From positions 1-21,919 of the forward strand of contig CAYSHP010000039.1 in assembly GCA_964430875.1 (NCBI GenBank): a stretch of 21,919 bases of DNA. Reading direction: 5' to 3'. This DNA is from M55B127 sp035269185 (lineage in GTDB: Bacteria; Bacillota; Halanaerobiia; Halanaerobiales; M55B127). The notes under the pieces were generated by a model, which searched no databases, was not told the DNA's origin, and worked only from the letters and a program-made list of their open reading frames with translations. Made by a program: the position numbers and the translations under genes. Below, piece after piece: positions 1 through 6,544 of the stretch; position 1 is the first letter of the stretch, and each line of letters begins with the position of its first letter.

Positions 1-53
1 CTGCTGAAGATATAGATATTGATGAAAATGGGAAGATAACTGGACTGTTTTAA
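1..53 (+). CDS. C-terminal tail of an unidentified protein (partial)
   Basis: An open frame entering from the left edge (codons in phase with position 3) encodes AEDIDIDENGKITGLF and stops at TAA 51-53. It is acidic and ends hydrophobic, but sixteen residues are too few to name a family. No terminator hairpin is visible between this stop and the folT promoter. Confidence 0.5.
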   Translation, partial: AEDIDIDENGKITGLF

Positions 54-78
54 ATTTTGTTAAACAATTACTAGCTCT

Positions 79-107
79 TTGATTAAATATATATTAAATT
101 ATAAATA
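79..107 (+). promoter_or_regulatory. Promoter for the folT riboswitch transcript
   Basis: A -35-like TTGATT (79-84) is followed after 17 bases by TAAATA (102-107). Transcription would start around 112-114, exactly where the riboswitch P1 helix begins, which supports the call although the -10 is not perfect. Confidence 0.45.
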
Positions 108-113
108 ATAACA

Positions 114-215
114 GGTGATAGAGTAGATTTCGCGCGTTAAAGTGTCTAAAGATGGGACGTTGCTTTAGAACGAATGTTTATAAACTGCGGTGTGAAATTC
201 GCGTCCGCTGTCATC
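114..215 (+). ncRNA. THF (tetrahydrofolate) riboswitch aptamer
   Basis: The RNA matches the folT-type THF riboswitch: GAGTAGATTTCGCGCGTTAA near the 5' side, GATGGGACGTTG in the middle, CTGCGGTG and CGCGTCCGC on the 3' side. These correspond to the conserved blocks of the Streptococcus mutans folT aptamer (gaguaga...gcguuaagugu...gaugggaugu...gcgguga...cauccgcuc). P1 is formed by GGTGATAG (114-121) with CTGTCATC (208-215), eight contiguous pairs including G-U. It lies directly ahead of a folate transporter gene, as expected for THF-dependent repression of uptake. Confidence 0.93.
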
Positions 216-263
216 AAAGAGTCTTCTCTTTGGTGCAGATATCTGTCATCACCCAAAGAGAGG
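216..263 (+). promoter_or_regulatory. Translational expression platform of the folT riboswitch
   Basis: The folT Shine-Dalgarno GAGAGG (258-263) lies in the 3' arm of a possible helix: CTCTTTGG (226-233) pairs with CCAAAGAG (253-260), eight perfect pairs, extendable by TG/CA around one bulge. The same CTCTTT (226-231) can instead pair with AAAGAG at 216-221 and release the ribosome site. There is no run of U after either hairpin, so control is probably at translation initiation. The direction (THF switches off) is inferred from other folT switches. Confidence 0.65.
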
Positions 264-272
264 AATGATCAA

Positions 273-800
273 ATGAAAATACAAACAAGAAAATTAGTAT
301 TTTTGTCATTGCTGATAGCTCTGGGTGTGGTTTTAACAAGATTTTTAAGTCTTCGTTTACCATTATTTGGAGTGGAAGGGATTAGAATTGGTATTGGATC
401 TTTACCGATGATTTTTGCCGGTATAGTCTTTGGTCCAGTGGCTGGCGGTATTGTAGGAGCTATTACGGATCTGATAGGTTTTTGGGTTAGCCCTATGGGT
501 GCTTATATGCCTCATTTTACTTTTACAGCTTTTTTAACAGGCTTTATACCAGGGTTTTTAATGATCTATGTTTTTAAAGATAAAAGATCATTGATATATA
601 TTTTAATATCAATAGCAGTTGGTCAAACTATTACTTCCATTATTTTAGTTCCCTATTTCATTCATATTTTATTTGGAGTACCTTACCGCCCAATGTTAAT
701 ACCAAGGCTAATCGGACAACCAATAACTATTTTGGTATATAGTTATTTAATAAAGATATTATTTAAAAATGAAATATTAAATATTTTTGAAAATGGCTAA
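273..800 (+). CDS. folT: FolT, substrate-binding (S) component of an ECF-type folate transporter
   Basis: A 175-residue integral membrane protein with about six hydrophobic segments. FolT captures folate and docks onto the shared ECF T-subunit and ATPases, which are not in this window. Family features visible are the small-residue rich segments around residues 48-70 (PMIFAGIVFGPVAGG, then AITDLIGF) and the PRLIGQP motif at 144-150, the Arg-x-x-x-Gln signature of FolT. I chose ATG 273 because GAGAGG lies nine bases upstream and the protein then begins with a typical MKIQTRKLVF membrane lead. An earlier in-frame ATG at 174 lies inside the THF aptamer and has no ribosome site. The riboswitch context makes folate more likely than another vitamin. 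Confidence 0.9.
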   Translation: MKIQTRKLVFLSLLIALGVVLTRFLSLRLPLFGVEGIRIGIGSLPMIFAGIVFGPVAGGIVGAITDLIGFWVSPMGAYMPHFTFTAFLTGFIPGFLMIYVFKDKRSLIYILISIAVGQTITSIILVPYFIHILFGVPYRPMLIPRLIGQPITILVYSYLIKILFKNEILNIFENG

Positions 801-802
801 AT

Positions 803-838
803 AAAAAAGGCTACCCAAAAAAGGTAGCCTTTTTTTTA
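803..838. terminator. Bidirectional intrinsic terminator between folT and htrA
   Basis: A nine-pair stem, AAGGCTACC (807-815) with GGTAGCCTT (823-831), closes a seven-base loop. It is preceded by six A and followed by eight T, so it has a U tract when read in either direction. It serves the convergent folT (stop at 800) and htrA (stop at 856). Confidence 0.93.
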
Positions 839-855
839 AAAAAATTAGTTTGTTT

Positions 856-2004
856 TTATAACTTATTAGGTTTTCTACCTACACGAGTAAATAATATTTG
901 TGTTTCTCCATCTCTTAATACTTTGATTAGTATTCTTTCATCTATTTCTTTTTTACTTATTTTTTGCACAACTTCATCAGGATTTTCTACAACTTCTTGA
1001 TCTATTTCTTTTATAATATCATAAGTATGCAAACCTGCTTTTTCAGCAGGACTATCTGGAAATACATCTAATATAATAGCTCCTTTATTACTATCAAGTT
1101 CAAAATATTCTTGTACTTCTTGACTGATTTGACCTACTGAAACTCCTAACCAGGGTTGAATAATTTCTCCTTTAGTTTGTAGGTCATTTACTACTTCCTT
1201 TACCTCGTTAATGGGGATTGCAAAACCAATTCCTTGACCTTGTGAACTAACTGCTGTATTTATACCTATAACTTCACCTTTCATGTTTAATAAAGGGCCC
1301 CCACTATTACCGGGGTTAATTGCAGCATCAGTTTGTATTAGATTTTTATAGGTTCTTACCTGTCCTTGGGAAGTAGGTATCTGTATTGGTCTTCCTAGAG
1401 CACTGATAACACCTGTGGTAACGGTGTGTTCAAAGCCGAAAGGATTACCAATAGCTATAGCCCAATCACCAGGGCGAATATTTTTGGAATCACCTAATGG
1501 TATGGTTTTTAACTTTTTATCAACATCAACTTTTATTACTGCTAAGTCTAAATTATAGTCAGTCCAAATTACTTCAGCAGGAATAGATTTTTCCATTTCA
1601 TTCATATTCACTTTGATTTCATCAGCGTCATGGATTACATGTTCATTTGTTACTATAAACCCGTTTTCTGTAACAATAAACCCACTACCATATCCTTCAA
1701 TATTTTCGGGTAAATCGGGTAACTGGTCCCCAAAAAAGTATCTAAAAAATGGATCATCATATAAGGGGTTTTGTAATTCAGATTGGCTTCTTTTAGTAAT
1801 AGTAGTAATTTTTACTACACCGGCATCAACTTCTGCGGCAATATCTGCAAAAAAGTTGTCTTGATAAATATATACCTTTTCTTTTGTTTCTTCCACTACT
1901 TGTTCTTGGGCGGAAATATTAGTAGAAAAAGCTAAAACAAAAATAACAGATAGTACAAATAATAATTTATATTTATTGTTTAAAATATTTTTAATTCTAT
2001 TCAT
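856..2004 (-). CDS. htrA: HtrA/DegP-family serine protease with one PDZ domain
   Basis: A 382-residue envelope protease and chaperone that degrades misfolded exported proteins. It begins with a basic stretch and a hydrophobic segment (about residues 13-32) ending SAQEQ, a signal peptide or N-terminal membrane anchor. The trypsin-like domain carries the catalytic triad His122 (TNEHVIHDAD), Asp153 (YNLDLAVIKV) and Ser234 (NPGNSGGPLLN). One PDZ domain follows (about 280-375, with QPWLGVSV and DSPAEKAGL), so this is a single-PDZ DegS/HtrA-like form rather than two-PDZ DegP. The ribosome site GGAGAG lies just upstream of the ATG. It is transcribed alone from a perfect-consensus promoter. I see no stress-regulator (CtsR or CssR type) site by eye. 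Confidence 0.96.
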   Translation of the reverse strand: MNRIKNILNNKYKLLFVLSVIFVLAFSTNISAQEQVVEETKEKVYIYQDNFFADIAAEVDAGVVKITTITKRSQSELQNPLYDDPFFRYFFGDQLPDLPENIEGYGSGFIVTENGFIVTNEHVIHDADEIKVNMNEMEKSIPAEVIWTDYNLDLAVIKVDVDKKLKTIPLGDSKNIRPGDWAIAIGNPFGFEHTVTTGVISALGRPIQIPTSQGQVRTYKNLIQTDAAINPGNSGGPLLNMKGEVIGINTAVSSQGQGIGFAIPINEVKEVVNDLQTKGEIIQPWLGVSVGQISQEVQEYFELDSNKGAIILDVFPDSPAEKAGLHTYDIIKEIDQEVVENPDEVVQKISKKEIDERILIKVLRDGETQILFTRVGRKPNKL

Positions 2005-2032
2005 AATTTTACTCTCCTTCCATTTTCTTTTT

Positions 2033-2061
2033 TTGCTTTGTACTTAAAATTATATTATAAT
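2033..2061 (+). promoter_or_regulatory. Possible birA promoter, overlapping the htrA promoter
   Basis: TTGCTT (2033-2038) and TATAAT (2056-2061) are 17 bases apart on the plus strand. The -10 overlaps the opposed htrA promoter region, so the two would compete. The -35 is weak. Confidence 0.4.
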
Positions 2062-2077
2062 AATGAAAGGATGTCAA
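2049..2077 (-). promoter_or_regulatory. Perfect-consensus sigma-A promoter of htrA
   Basis: On the minus strand TTGACA (complement of 2072-2077) and TATAAT (complement of 2049-2054) are separated by exactly 17 bases. It points to htrA, whose start is about 45 bases downstream. Such strength suggests high constitutive expression. Confidence 0.85.
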
Positions 2078-2093
2078 AAGGAAGTGAATCGTT

Positions 2094-2888
2094 TTGAAAC
2101 TTGATATAAAAGGCGTTAAAGAGCTTATGAATAATGATTTAATAAAGAATCTTAACTATTTTGATTCTGTTACATCTACCAATGAATTGGCTTTAAAAAA
2201 GAATAGCGATGAAATTGTTGAAGGTGATGTAATAATTGCAGGTGAGCAGACTAAGGGGCGGGGTAGGTTAGATAGAAGTTGGCATTCGCCAAAGTATTTG
2301 GGTTTATGGTTTAGTATTATTGTAGAACCTACTAAAGATTTTGATAGAATCCCTCTTTTAACATTAATTGGTGCTTTATCTGTTCATCAAGCCATAAAAA
2401 ATATTGGGATTAATACAGATCTTAAATGGCCTAATGATATTTTGTATAAAAACAAAAAAGTATGTGGTGTTTTATCTCAGTTTAGAAGTAATGGCAATAA
2501 AATTGATAAAGTTGTAATAGGTATTGGTATTAATGTAAACCAAAAGAATTTTCCTGTAGAATTAAAAGACCATTCAATTTCACTGAGAATGATAAAAAAT
2601 GAAAGAATAGACAAAGAGAAATTATTAGCTTATATTTTAGACAGTTTTGCTTGTTTTTATAAAATGTTTAAAAATGGTGAGTATAAAATAATAATAGATA
2701 ACTGGAAAAAAGAAATGTCTATCTTAAATAAACAGATCACGCTAAATACCTCAGATAACAAAAAAATAAATGGTTTGGTAGTAGATATTTCCAATAAAGG
2801 AGAGCTTATAATTGAGCAATCTGATAAGGTAAGGAAAAAATTTATTGCTGGAGATGTTAGTATTGACAAGAATTCTTTAAGATTTTAA
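2094..2888 (+). CDS. birA: Biotin--[acetyl-CoA-carboxylase] ligase, monofunctional
   Basis: The enzyme makes biotinyl-AMP and transfers biotin to a lysine of biotin carboxyl carrier proteins. The 264-residue protein shows the adenylate-binding loop GRGRLDRSW (55-63), the KWPNDIL motif (111-117), then KKVCGVL (121-127) with the family's catalytic lysine, and GIGINVN. A small C-terminal beta domain spans about 215-264. It lacks the roughly 60-residue winged-helix domain of repressor-type BirA, so it should not regulate biotin genes itself. TTG 2094 is chosen because AGGAAGTG lies seven bases upstream. The next candidate, the ATG of MNNDL, would remove 11 residues and has no better ribosome site. 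Confidence 0.94.
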   Translation: MKLDIKGVKELMNNDLIKNLNYFDSVTSTNELALKKNSDEIVEGDVIIAGEQTKGRGRLDRSWHSPKYLGLWFSIIVEPTKDFDRIPLLTLIGALSVHQAIKNIGINTDLKWPNDILYKNKKVCGVLSQFRSNGNKIDKVVIGIGINVNQKNFPVELKDHSISLRMIKNERIDKEKLLAYILDSFACFYKMFKNGEYKIIIDNWKKEMSILNKQITLNTSDNKKINGLVVDISNKGELIIEQSDKVRKKFIAGDVSIDKNSLRF

Positions 2889-2932
2889 CTATTAAAAAGA
2901 AGGAATAATATCATTAATCTTGAATATTATAT

Positions 2933-2960
2933 TTGACGCTGAAAAAGTTGGGAATAATAT
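2933..2960 (+). promoter_or_regulatory. Promoter of the BMP-family gene
   Basis: TTGACG (2933-2938) and TAATAT (2955-2960) are separated by 16 bases, leaving a leader of about 40 bases before the TTG start at 3010. The sequence GGAATAATAT occurs at 2902-2911 and again over the -10 (2951-2960), and an inverted AATATTAT/ATAATATT pair (2923-2930 and 2954-2961) flanks the -35. These could be operator-like, but the region is low in complexity. Confidence 0.55.
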
Positions 2961-3009
2961 TTCTTTTTACCAACAATTAATTATAAAAAATTTAAAGGGG
3001 GAAGTTGAT

Positions 3010-3996
3010 TTGAAGAAATTAAGTTTATTTGTAGTAGTAGCATTAACATTAACATTAGTTATGGGCTTTTCAACCATGGGAATGGCTCAAGACGACTTTA
3101 AAGTAGGTATGGTTACTGACGTGGGTGGTTTAGGTGACGAATCATTTAATGATGCTGCCTGGGCCGGTCTACAAAGAGCCGAAGAAGAATTTGGTATTAC
3201 AATTAATGTTATTGAATCAAACACAATGACAGACTATGTTCCTAACCTATCCAGTCTTGCTGAACAGGGTTATGATATGGTTTGGGCTATTGGATTTTTA
3301 ATGACTGATGCTTTAACAGAAGTATCAGGGATGTATCCAAATGTTAAGTTTGGTATCATTGATGCTGTAGTAGAAGGAGATAACGTTGTATCTGCTACCT
3401 TTAAAGAACATGAAGGTTCTTTCTTAGCTGGTGTTGTAGCCGGTATGAGAACTGAAACCGATAAAGTAGGATATATCGGTGGTATGGAAATGCCATTAAT
3501 CAAGAAGTTTGAAGCTGGTTATAGAGCTGGCGTAAAAGCAGTAAATCCTGATGCTGAAATATTTATTTCTTATACTGGTGCATTTGATGATCCTCAAGCA
3601 GGTAAAGAACTTGCCTTTACCCAGTTTGACCAGGGTGCAGACGTAATTTACCACGCTTCTGGTGCCTGTGGTATTGGTGTAATTAAAGCTGCTAATGAAA
3701 GAGGCTTATATGCAATTGGTGTAGATTCACCTCAAAATCACTTAGCTCCAGCGAACGTTCTAACCAGTATGATTAAAAGAGTAGACGTTGCTGTATATAA
3801 TGAGGTTAAGAAACTATATAATGAAAATTTCGAAGCCGGTCATCACGTATATGGCTTAGCTAATAATGGTGTAGGTGTTTATCGTCCACAAGCTGATAAT
3901 ATGCTTTCACAAGAAATTATAGATACTGTTGATGAATATAAACAAAAAATAATTGATGGCGAAGTTGAAGTACCTACCCATCCTGACGAACTATAA
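3010..3996 (+). CDS. BMP-family (PnrA/Med-like) ABC transporter substrate-binding protein
   Basis: A 328-residue exported binding protein of the basic membrane protein family, whose studied members bind purine nucleosides. MKKLSLFVVV starts a signal peptide ending near MGMA-QDD (cleavage around residue 26). The mature domain opens KVGMVTDVGGLGDESFNDAA (31-50), the family's hallmark, followed by an alternating alpha/beta periplasmic-binding fold to the end. TTG 3010 is chosen because AAAGGGGGAAG precedes it closely and the signal peptide then starts at residue 1. An upstream in-frame TTG at 2920 has no ribosome site and lies before the likely promoter -35. Unlike the usual Gram-positive members it has no lipobox cysteine. 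No permease or ATPase gene is adjacent. Confidence 0.9.
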   Translation: MKKLSLFVVVALTLTLVMGFSTMGMAQDDFKVGMVTDVGGLGDESFNDAAWAGLQRAEEEFGITINVIESNTMTDYVPNLSSLAEQGYDMVWAIGFLMTDALTEVSGMYPNVKFGIIDAVVEGDNVVSATFKEHEGSFLAGVVAGMRTETDKVGYIGGMEMPLIKKFEAGYRAGVKAVNPDAEIFISYTGAFDDPQAGKELAFTQFDQGADVIYHASGACGIGVIKAANERGLYAIGVDSPQNHLAPANVLTSMIKRVDVAVYNEVKKLYNENFEAGHHVYGLANNGVGVYRPQADNMLSQEIIDTVDEYKQKIIDGEVEVPTHPDEL

Positions 3997-4030
3997 AGCG
4001 TCATAGAAAAAATAAATAGTATGCAAATAA

Positions 4031-4058
4031 ATGCCCGGGTAAAACCGGGCATTTTTTA
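4031..4058 (+). terminator. Intrinsic terminator after the BMP-family gene
   Basis: The stem ATGCCCGG (4031-4038) pairs with CCGGGCAT (4045-4052) around a six-base loop and is followed by a run of T to 4057. It is GC-rich and strong. The binding-protein gene is therefore a single-gene transcript. Confidence 0.92.
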
Positions 4059-4068
4059 ATGCGTAAAA

Positions 4069-4097
4069 TTGTAATAACAAGGAATTTTGTATATAAT
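4069..4097 (+). promoter_or_regulatory. Promoter of the coaX-dusB operon
   Basis: TTGTAA (4069-4074), a 17-base spacer and a perfect TATAAT (4092-4097) lie 38 bases before the coaX ATG. Confidence 0.7.
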
Positions 4098-4134
4098 ATA
4101 ACTTAGCATACAAATAGGGATTAGAGGTGTTAGT

Positions 4135-4941
4135 ATGATATTGACCATAGATATAGGTAATTCAGATACTGTTTTAGGAATATATGAAAATAATAAAATG
4201 GTTGATCATTGGCGAGTTTCTACAGATCAAAAAAAGACAGTTGATGAATATGGAATATTATTTAATAATCTATTTTCCTTTGATAATGTTAAAACTAATC
4301 AAATTGAAGGCATTATAATTTCAAGTGTAGTTCCCCAAGTTGTCCAGGTTTTAGAAGTCACTTCTATTCAGTATTTAAATTTAAAGCCAATGGTAGTAGG
4401 GCCTGGAATTAAAACTGGTATGAATATTAAAATGGAGGATCCACGTGAAGTAGGAGCAGATAGGATAGTTAATGCAATTGGTGGATATCAGAGATTCGGA
4501 GGGCCCTTAATAATAGTTGATTTTGGAACTGCTACTACTTTTGATTATATTTCATCGAAAGGAGATTATGAAGGTGGAGCTATTTCTCCTGGTATTGGTG
4601 TTTCAACAGATGCCTTATTTAATATGGCTTCTAAACTGCCTAGGGTAGAATTAAAAAAACCTGATAATGCAATTGGCAAAAATACAGTAGAAGCTACTCA
4701 ATCTGGTATTTTTTATGGATTTATTGGTCAGGTAGAAAAACTAATAAAAAAATTCCAGGAAGAAATTGAAGTAAATCCTAAAATAGTTGCTACTGGTGGT
4801 TATTCAGAACTAATAGGTAGTAAAACAGAAGCAATTGAATATATTGCGCCATTTTTAACATTGGATGGTCTCAATTATTTAGCACAAATTAATGATCTAA
4901 AAAAGGTGAGTAAAAAATGGAGATTGCAGGAAAACAAATAA
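4135..4941 (+). CDS. coaX: Type III pantothenate kinase (CoaX)
   Basis: This enzyme phosphorylates pantothenate in the first step of coenzyme A synthesis and, unlike CoaA, is not inhibited by CoA. The 268-residue ASKHA-fold protein has the phosphate-1 motif DIGNSDTVLGIY starting at Asp6, GADRIVNA with the catalytic Asp109, the second nucleotide motif DFGTATTFD from Asp129, and GGAISPG (147-153). The ribosome site GAGGTG is seven bases before ATG 4135. The last 25 bases overlap dusB in another frame, so the two genes are probably translationally coupled. Confidence 0.96.
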   Translation: MILTIDIGNSDTVLGIYENNKMVDHWRVSTDQKKTVDEYGILFNNLFSFDNVKTNQIEGIIISSVVPQVVQVLEVTSIQYLNLKPMVVGPGIKTGMNIKMEDPREVGADRIVNAIGGYQRFGGPLIIVDFGTATTFDYISSKGDYEGGAISPGIGVSTDALFNMASKLPRVELKKPDNAIGKNTVEATQSGIFYGFIGQVEKLIKKFQEEIEVNPKIVATGGYSELIGSKTEAIEYIAPFLTLDGLNYLAQINDLKKVSKKWRLQENK

Positions 4942-5885
4942 GTCCCCCGATAGCAGTTGCTCCAATGGCGGGAGTAACAGATTATCCTTATAGACAGCTT
5001 TTAAGAGAAATGGGGGCTGAATTTATTTATACAGAGATGGTTTCTAGTAAGGGATTAGTTTATGGCAGTAAGAGAACAGAAGAACTTTTAGATTATAATA
5101 TTAAAGAAGATGGTTATATTAGTGTTCAGGTTTTTGGAGGAGAACCAGAGTTTATTGTAAAAGCTTCTAAAAAAATTGAAGAAAAATATAGACCTGATTT
5201 TATTGATTTAAATATGGGTTGCCCGGCACCTAAAGTTGTAAAAAATGGAGCAGGTTCTGCTTTAATGAAGGCGCCAGACTTAGCTGGCAAAATAATTTCT
5301 TCAATGACTAATAATCTCAAAACTCCTGTAACTGTAAAAATTAGATCAGGTTGGAATGAAAATGATATTAATGCTGTTAAGATAGCAAAGATTGCTCAAA
5401 ATGCCGGTGCACAACTTATAGCAATCCATGGGAGAACTAGAGAACAGTTTTATTCTGGAAATGTAGATTATAAAATAATTAAAGAAGTTAAAGAAGCAGT
5501 AAATATACCTGTAATTGGTAATGGAGATATATTTGATATAGACTCTGCTGAAAGGATGTTTAGTGAAACTAACTGTGATGCTATTATGGTCGCTAGAGGT
5601 ATTCAGGGTAATCCCTGGCTAATAAAGAGATTAAAAAAATACTTTGAAGAAGGTATTGAAATATCTAAACCTAAGCCAGAAGAAAAAATAGATATAGCTT
5701 TATACCATTTAAAAAAAGCAGTAGAATATTATGGAGAAGATGTTGCCATACCCAAGATGAGAAAACATATCAGTTGGTATCTGAAGGGTTTGAAAAATTC
5801 AACATATGTCAAAGATGAGATTAATAAATTGAAAAAGAAAAACAAAGTAGAAAAAATATTAATAAAGTATAAAAAGACACTTTAG
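4917..5885 (+). CDS. dusB: tRNA-dihydrouridine synthase (DusB type)
   Basis: A flavin enzyme reducing specific uridines of the tRNA D-loop to dihydrouridine. The 322-residue protein has an FMN TIM barrel starting APMAGVTDYPYRQL (15-28), the DLNMGCPAPKVVKNGAGSAL stretch with catalytic Cys102, Lys141 in TVKIRSGW, His171 in AIHGRTREQFYSG, VIGNGDI and GIQGNPWL phosphate-binding loops, and the helical tRNA-binding tail. The start ATG 4917 lies within the end of coaX, with AAAGGTGAG seven bases upstream. A terminator follows directly. Confidence 0.95.
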   Translation: MEIAGKQISPPIAVAPMAGVTDYPYRQLLREMGAEFIYTEMVSSKGLVYGSKRTEELLDYNIKEDGYISVQVFGGEPEFIVKASKKIEEKYRPDFIDLNMGCPAPKVVKNGAGSALMKAPDLAGKIISSMTNNLKTPVTVKIRSGWNENDINAVKIAKIAQNAGAQLIAIHGRTREQFYSGNVDYKIIKEVKEAVNIPVIGNGDIFDIDSAERMFSETNCDAIMVARGIQGNPWLIKRLKKYFEEGIEISKPKPEEKIDIALYHLKKAVEYYGEDVAIPKMRKHISWYLKGLKNSTYVKDEINKLKKKNKVEKILIKYKKTL

Positions 5886-5887
5886 TT

Positions 5888-5912
5888 AACCCCAATTATA
5901 GGGGTTTTTTTT
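5888..5912 (+). terminator. Intrinsic terminator after dusB
   Basis: A six-pair stem AACCCC (5888-5893) with GGGGTT (5901-5906), a seven-base loop and a run of eight T. The stem is short but GC-capped. Confidence 0.87.
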
Positions 5913-5939
5913 GCATTTATTATAAAAAAATGTTAAAAT
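5911..5939 (+). promoter_or_regulatory. Promoter of the HTH/'quinate'/AAR-like operon
   Basis: TTGCAT (5911-5916) and TAAAAT (5934-5939) are 17 bases apart. The -35 adjoins the T run of the dusB terminator. Confidence 0.5.
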
Positions 5940-5940
5940 A

Positions 5941-5964
5941 TGTATGTGCACAAAAGTGTGTACA
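5941..5964. promoter_or_regulatory. Candidate operator TGTA-N16-TACA
   Basis: Immediately after the -10 lies TGTATGTGCAC followed by AAAA and GTGTGTACA. The outer TGTA/TACA arms are exact and the inner part is GTG/CAC rich but imperfect. Its position would let a bound protein block initiation, and the first gene of the operon encodes an HTH protein, so autoregulation is a reasonable guess. The symmetry is modest. Confidence 0.35.
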
Positions 5965-5979
5965 AAAGGGAGGTTACTA

Positions 5980-6498
5980 ATGAAATTTTATAGAATTGGA
6001 GATAAAGTAATAAATAGTAAGTATCTGGATAAAACTATCAGTAAGATACTGAAACTCAGACAGTCGGGTTTATCTCAATCAAAAGTTGCTGATGAATTGG
6101 ATATAGAGCGGTCATTTATCTCAAGATTAGAAAGTATTGGAGAAGTAAGAAGAGGCAATAAAATTGCTTTGGTAGGTTTCCCTGTTGAGAATAAGGAAGA
6201 GATAGTAAATATAGCAAAAGAATATGGATTAGAATATATTTTAGTAATGACTGAAAAAGAAAGATGGAATTTTATCCAGCAAAAGTCTGGCCTAGATATT
6301 TTTGAAGATGTAATTGAGATTTTAGTTGAACTAAAAGAATTTGATTTAACAGTATTTTTAGGTTCAGATATGAGACTGGATTTAGTTGATAAACTTTTAG
6401 ATGGAAAAGTTATAGGTATTAAGTTGGGCGAATCTCCTTTAAAAGAAGATAAATATGTTGACCCTGATAATATCAAAGAGATATTAGATTCCTTTTAA
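5980..6498 (+). CDS. HTH-domain putative transcriptional regulator with a C-terminal alpha/beta domain
   Basis: A 172-residue protein. Residues about 22-51 (ILKLRQSGLSQSKVADELDI, then ERSFISRLES) form a clear lambda-repressor-like helix-turn-helix. The rest looks like a Rossmann-like alpha/beta domain beginning KIALVGFPVENK (61-72) and containing a hydrophobic strand TVFLGSDMRLD. No ligand-binding motif is recognisable. It heads an operon with the next two genes (46-base gap). GGGAGG six bases before ATG 5980 sets the start, and an in-frame ATG at 5944 would lie over the operator-like sequence without a ribosome site. From memory, similar small regulators accompany 'quinate 5-dehydrogenase' genes in other Clostridia, but the regulated pathway is unknown to me. 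Confidence 0.75.
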   Translation: MKFYRIGDKVINSKYLDKTISKILKLRQSGLSQSKVADELDIERSFISRLESIGEVRRGNKIALVGFPVENKEEIVNIAKEYGLEYILVMTEKERWNFIQQKSGLDIFEDVIEILVELKEFDLTVFLGSDMRLDLVDKLLDGKVIGIKLGESPLKEDKYVDPDNIKEILDSF

Positions 6499-6544
6499 TT
6501 AGATAAATGTTAAAGTCATCTCGTCTGATGTCAGGAGGTTTATT

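Noticed and set aside
57..66. TTGTTAAACAA-like palindrome as terminator or operator
   Set aside because: It is short, A/T only in its core and without a T run. Such palindromes are expected by chance in DNA this AT-rich.
174..272. N-terminal extension of FolT from ATG 174
   Set aside because: This segment is the THF aptamer and its expression platform. The ribosome site fits ATG 273 only.
1613..1864. Plus-strand open frame inside htrA
   Set aside because: It lies wholly opposite the conserved protease domain, has no ribosome site and shows no family motif. The same holds for the antisense frames within birA, the BMP gene, dusB, the HTH gene, mrpE, mrpD copy 1 and glxK.
2920..3009. N-terminal extension of the BMP-family protein from TTG 2920
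   Set aside because: It starts ahead of the likely -35 element, lacks a ribosome site and would bury the signal peptide. TTG 3010 has a strong GGGGG site.
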